From: Dehalococcoidia bacterium
GTDB taxonomy: Bacteria > Chloroflexota > Dehalococcoidia > GIF9 > AB-539-J10
Reading direction: 5' to 3'
Assembly: GCA_004375885.1 (NCBI GenBank)
Contig: SOJG01000036.1
Span: 1 to 5,756 of the forward strand
DNA: 5,756 nt
The position numbers and the translations under genes are program-made. Numbering within the stretch: the stretch's first letter is position 1; every line of letters begins with the position of its first letter. Of this stretch, positions 5,168-5,756 are shown in pieces. Below the pieces are notes generated by a model that was not told where the DNA came from, did not search any database, and saw only the letters and a program-made list of their open reading frames with translations.

Positions 5168-5756
5168 CTCCCTCCCTGCTCAGATACTTGCTAATCAGCA
5201 GCCCCAGCTCTTTCTTCTTTTTCTCCGGTATGTATTCCGCCTCAGTGGCTATGGCACCCTTCAAGGCATTTGCACAGGCGCAGTCCCGTTTCTCGGGTAT
5301 GGAAGGTAATAACAGCTTAAGAATTCCCCTGACAGTATCAATGCCCTTTTGCAGGTTGGTCAGAATCATCTCCGCAGTAACCAACTCATGCGTTGGGTGC
5401 CAGCAGTCATAGTCCGTGACGAAGGCGAGTGTGGCATAGCATATTTCCGCCTCTCTAGCCAACTTCGCTTCAGGCAAAGCCGTCATGGCAATAATGTCAG
5501 CATTCCAGGAGCGATACAGCCGCGACTCCGCTTTGCTCGAGAACTGCGGACCTTCCATAACGAGGTAGGTGGCCCCTTTATGCACCTTGGCCCCAACCTT
5601 TATGCCTGCCTCGAACGAGAGCTGACTCAAGACAGGGCAGAAAGGTTCAGCAAGAGAGACATGCACAACTACGCCATCTGAAAAGAAAGTGCTGTCTCTT
5701 CCTTTCGTACCGTCTATTAACTGGTCAGGAATGACTACGTCCAGAGGTTCTATCTC
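5151..5756 (-). CDS. mtnP: S-methyl-5'-thioadenosine phosphorylase, N-terminus cut by window edge
   Basis: Splits methylthioadenosine with phosphate into adenine and methylthioribose-1-phosphate, clearing the by-product of polyamine and other SAM-using pathways. The frame is open to the window edge and gives 201 residues; about 80 N-terminal residues are missing. It opens with IEPLDVVIPDQLIDGTKGRDSTFF, read in parts, then HVSLAEPFCP, MEGPQFSSKAESRLYRSW, MTALPEAKLAREAEICYATLAFVTDYDCWH. The two Asp of DYDCW are those that select adenine in MTAPs, so a 6-oxopurine nucleoside phosphorylase is less likely. A CxC pair (CACANAL, visible residues 159-161) resembles the C-terminal CXC disulfide reported in thermophilic archaeal MTAPs. 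The visible frame contains a GTG (5666) at the Val before HVSLAEP; it is internal, not the start. The end overlaps the core-MetE gene by 17 bases, so the two form an operon. Confidence 0.95.
   Translation of the reverse strand, partial: EIEPLDVVIPDQLIDGTKGRDSTFFSDGVVVHVSLAEPFCPVLSQLSFEAGIKVGAKVHKGATYLVMEGPQFSSKAESRLYRSWNADIIAMTALPEAKLAREAEICYATLAFVTDYDCWHPTHELVTAEMILTNLQKGIDTVRGILKLLLPSIPEKRDCACANALKGAIATEAEYIPEKKKKELGLLISKYLSREGDVNEA

Noticed and set aside
5161..5681. Plus-strand frames of 83 and 110 codons opposite mtnP
   Set aside because: Shadows of mtnP, which shows continuous family motifs on the minus strand.

Overview
The window carries ordinary housekeeping genes of a bacterium that is probably anaerobic. 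It holds purine and nucleoside metabolism (purD, guaA, mtnP), a short MetE-type methionine synthase and rpiB. The mix of a short 'core' MetE, an mtnP partner and a half-length ferritin resembles Chloroflexota such as Dehalococcoidia. That placement is an inference from gene content and cannot be proven from this sequence.

Layout. On the minus strand, from right to left, guaA (GMP synthase) is followed by an 85-residue half-ferritin, a possible 21-codon Lys/Arg-rich peptide, and purD (starts at TTG, runs off the left edge). From about 3250 to 3640 lies a divergent spacer. It contains possible promoters for both directions, a 45-codon minus-strand frame that overlaps the guaA start, and on the plus strand a decayed Sua5/YrdC (tsaC-type) gene. 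In that gene a recognisable N-terminus and a recognisable C-terminus are joined with the middle missing. rpiB follows on the plus strand. Convergent to rpiB is a minus-strand pair, mtnP (runs off the right edge) then the MetE-like gene; their coding regions overlap by 17 bases.

How the genes fit together. PurD and GuaA act in de novo purine synthesis, at an early step and at the GMP branch. MtnP cleaves methylthioadenosine and returns adenine to the purine pool and methylthioribose-1-phosphate to salvage; the MetE-like protein makes methionine from homocysteine. So the right-hand pair concerns the methionine/SAM cycle and the left-hand group concerns purines and iron. RpiB interconverts pentose phosphates.

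Most notable points: the internally deleted Sua5 gene in front of rpiB; the ferritin-like protein whose metal-ligand spacing matches encapsulated ferritin (EncFtn) although no encapsulin gene or targeting tail is visible; the unusual nucleophile elbow and N-terminal extension of GuaA; and the overlapping mtnP/core-MetE pair. I found no mobile element, CRISPR array, tRNA or rRNA, and no convincing intrinsic terminator.
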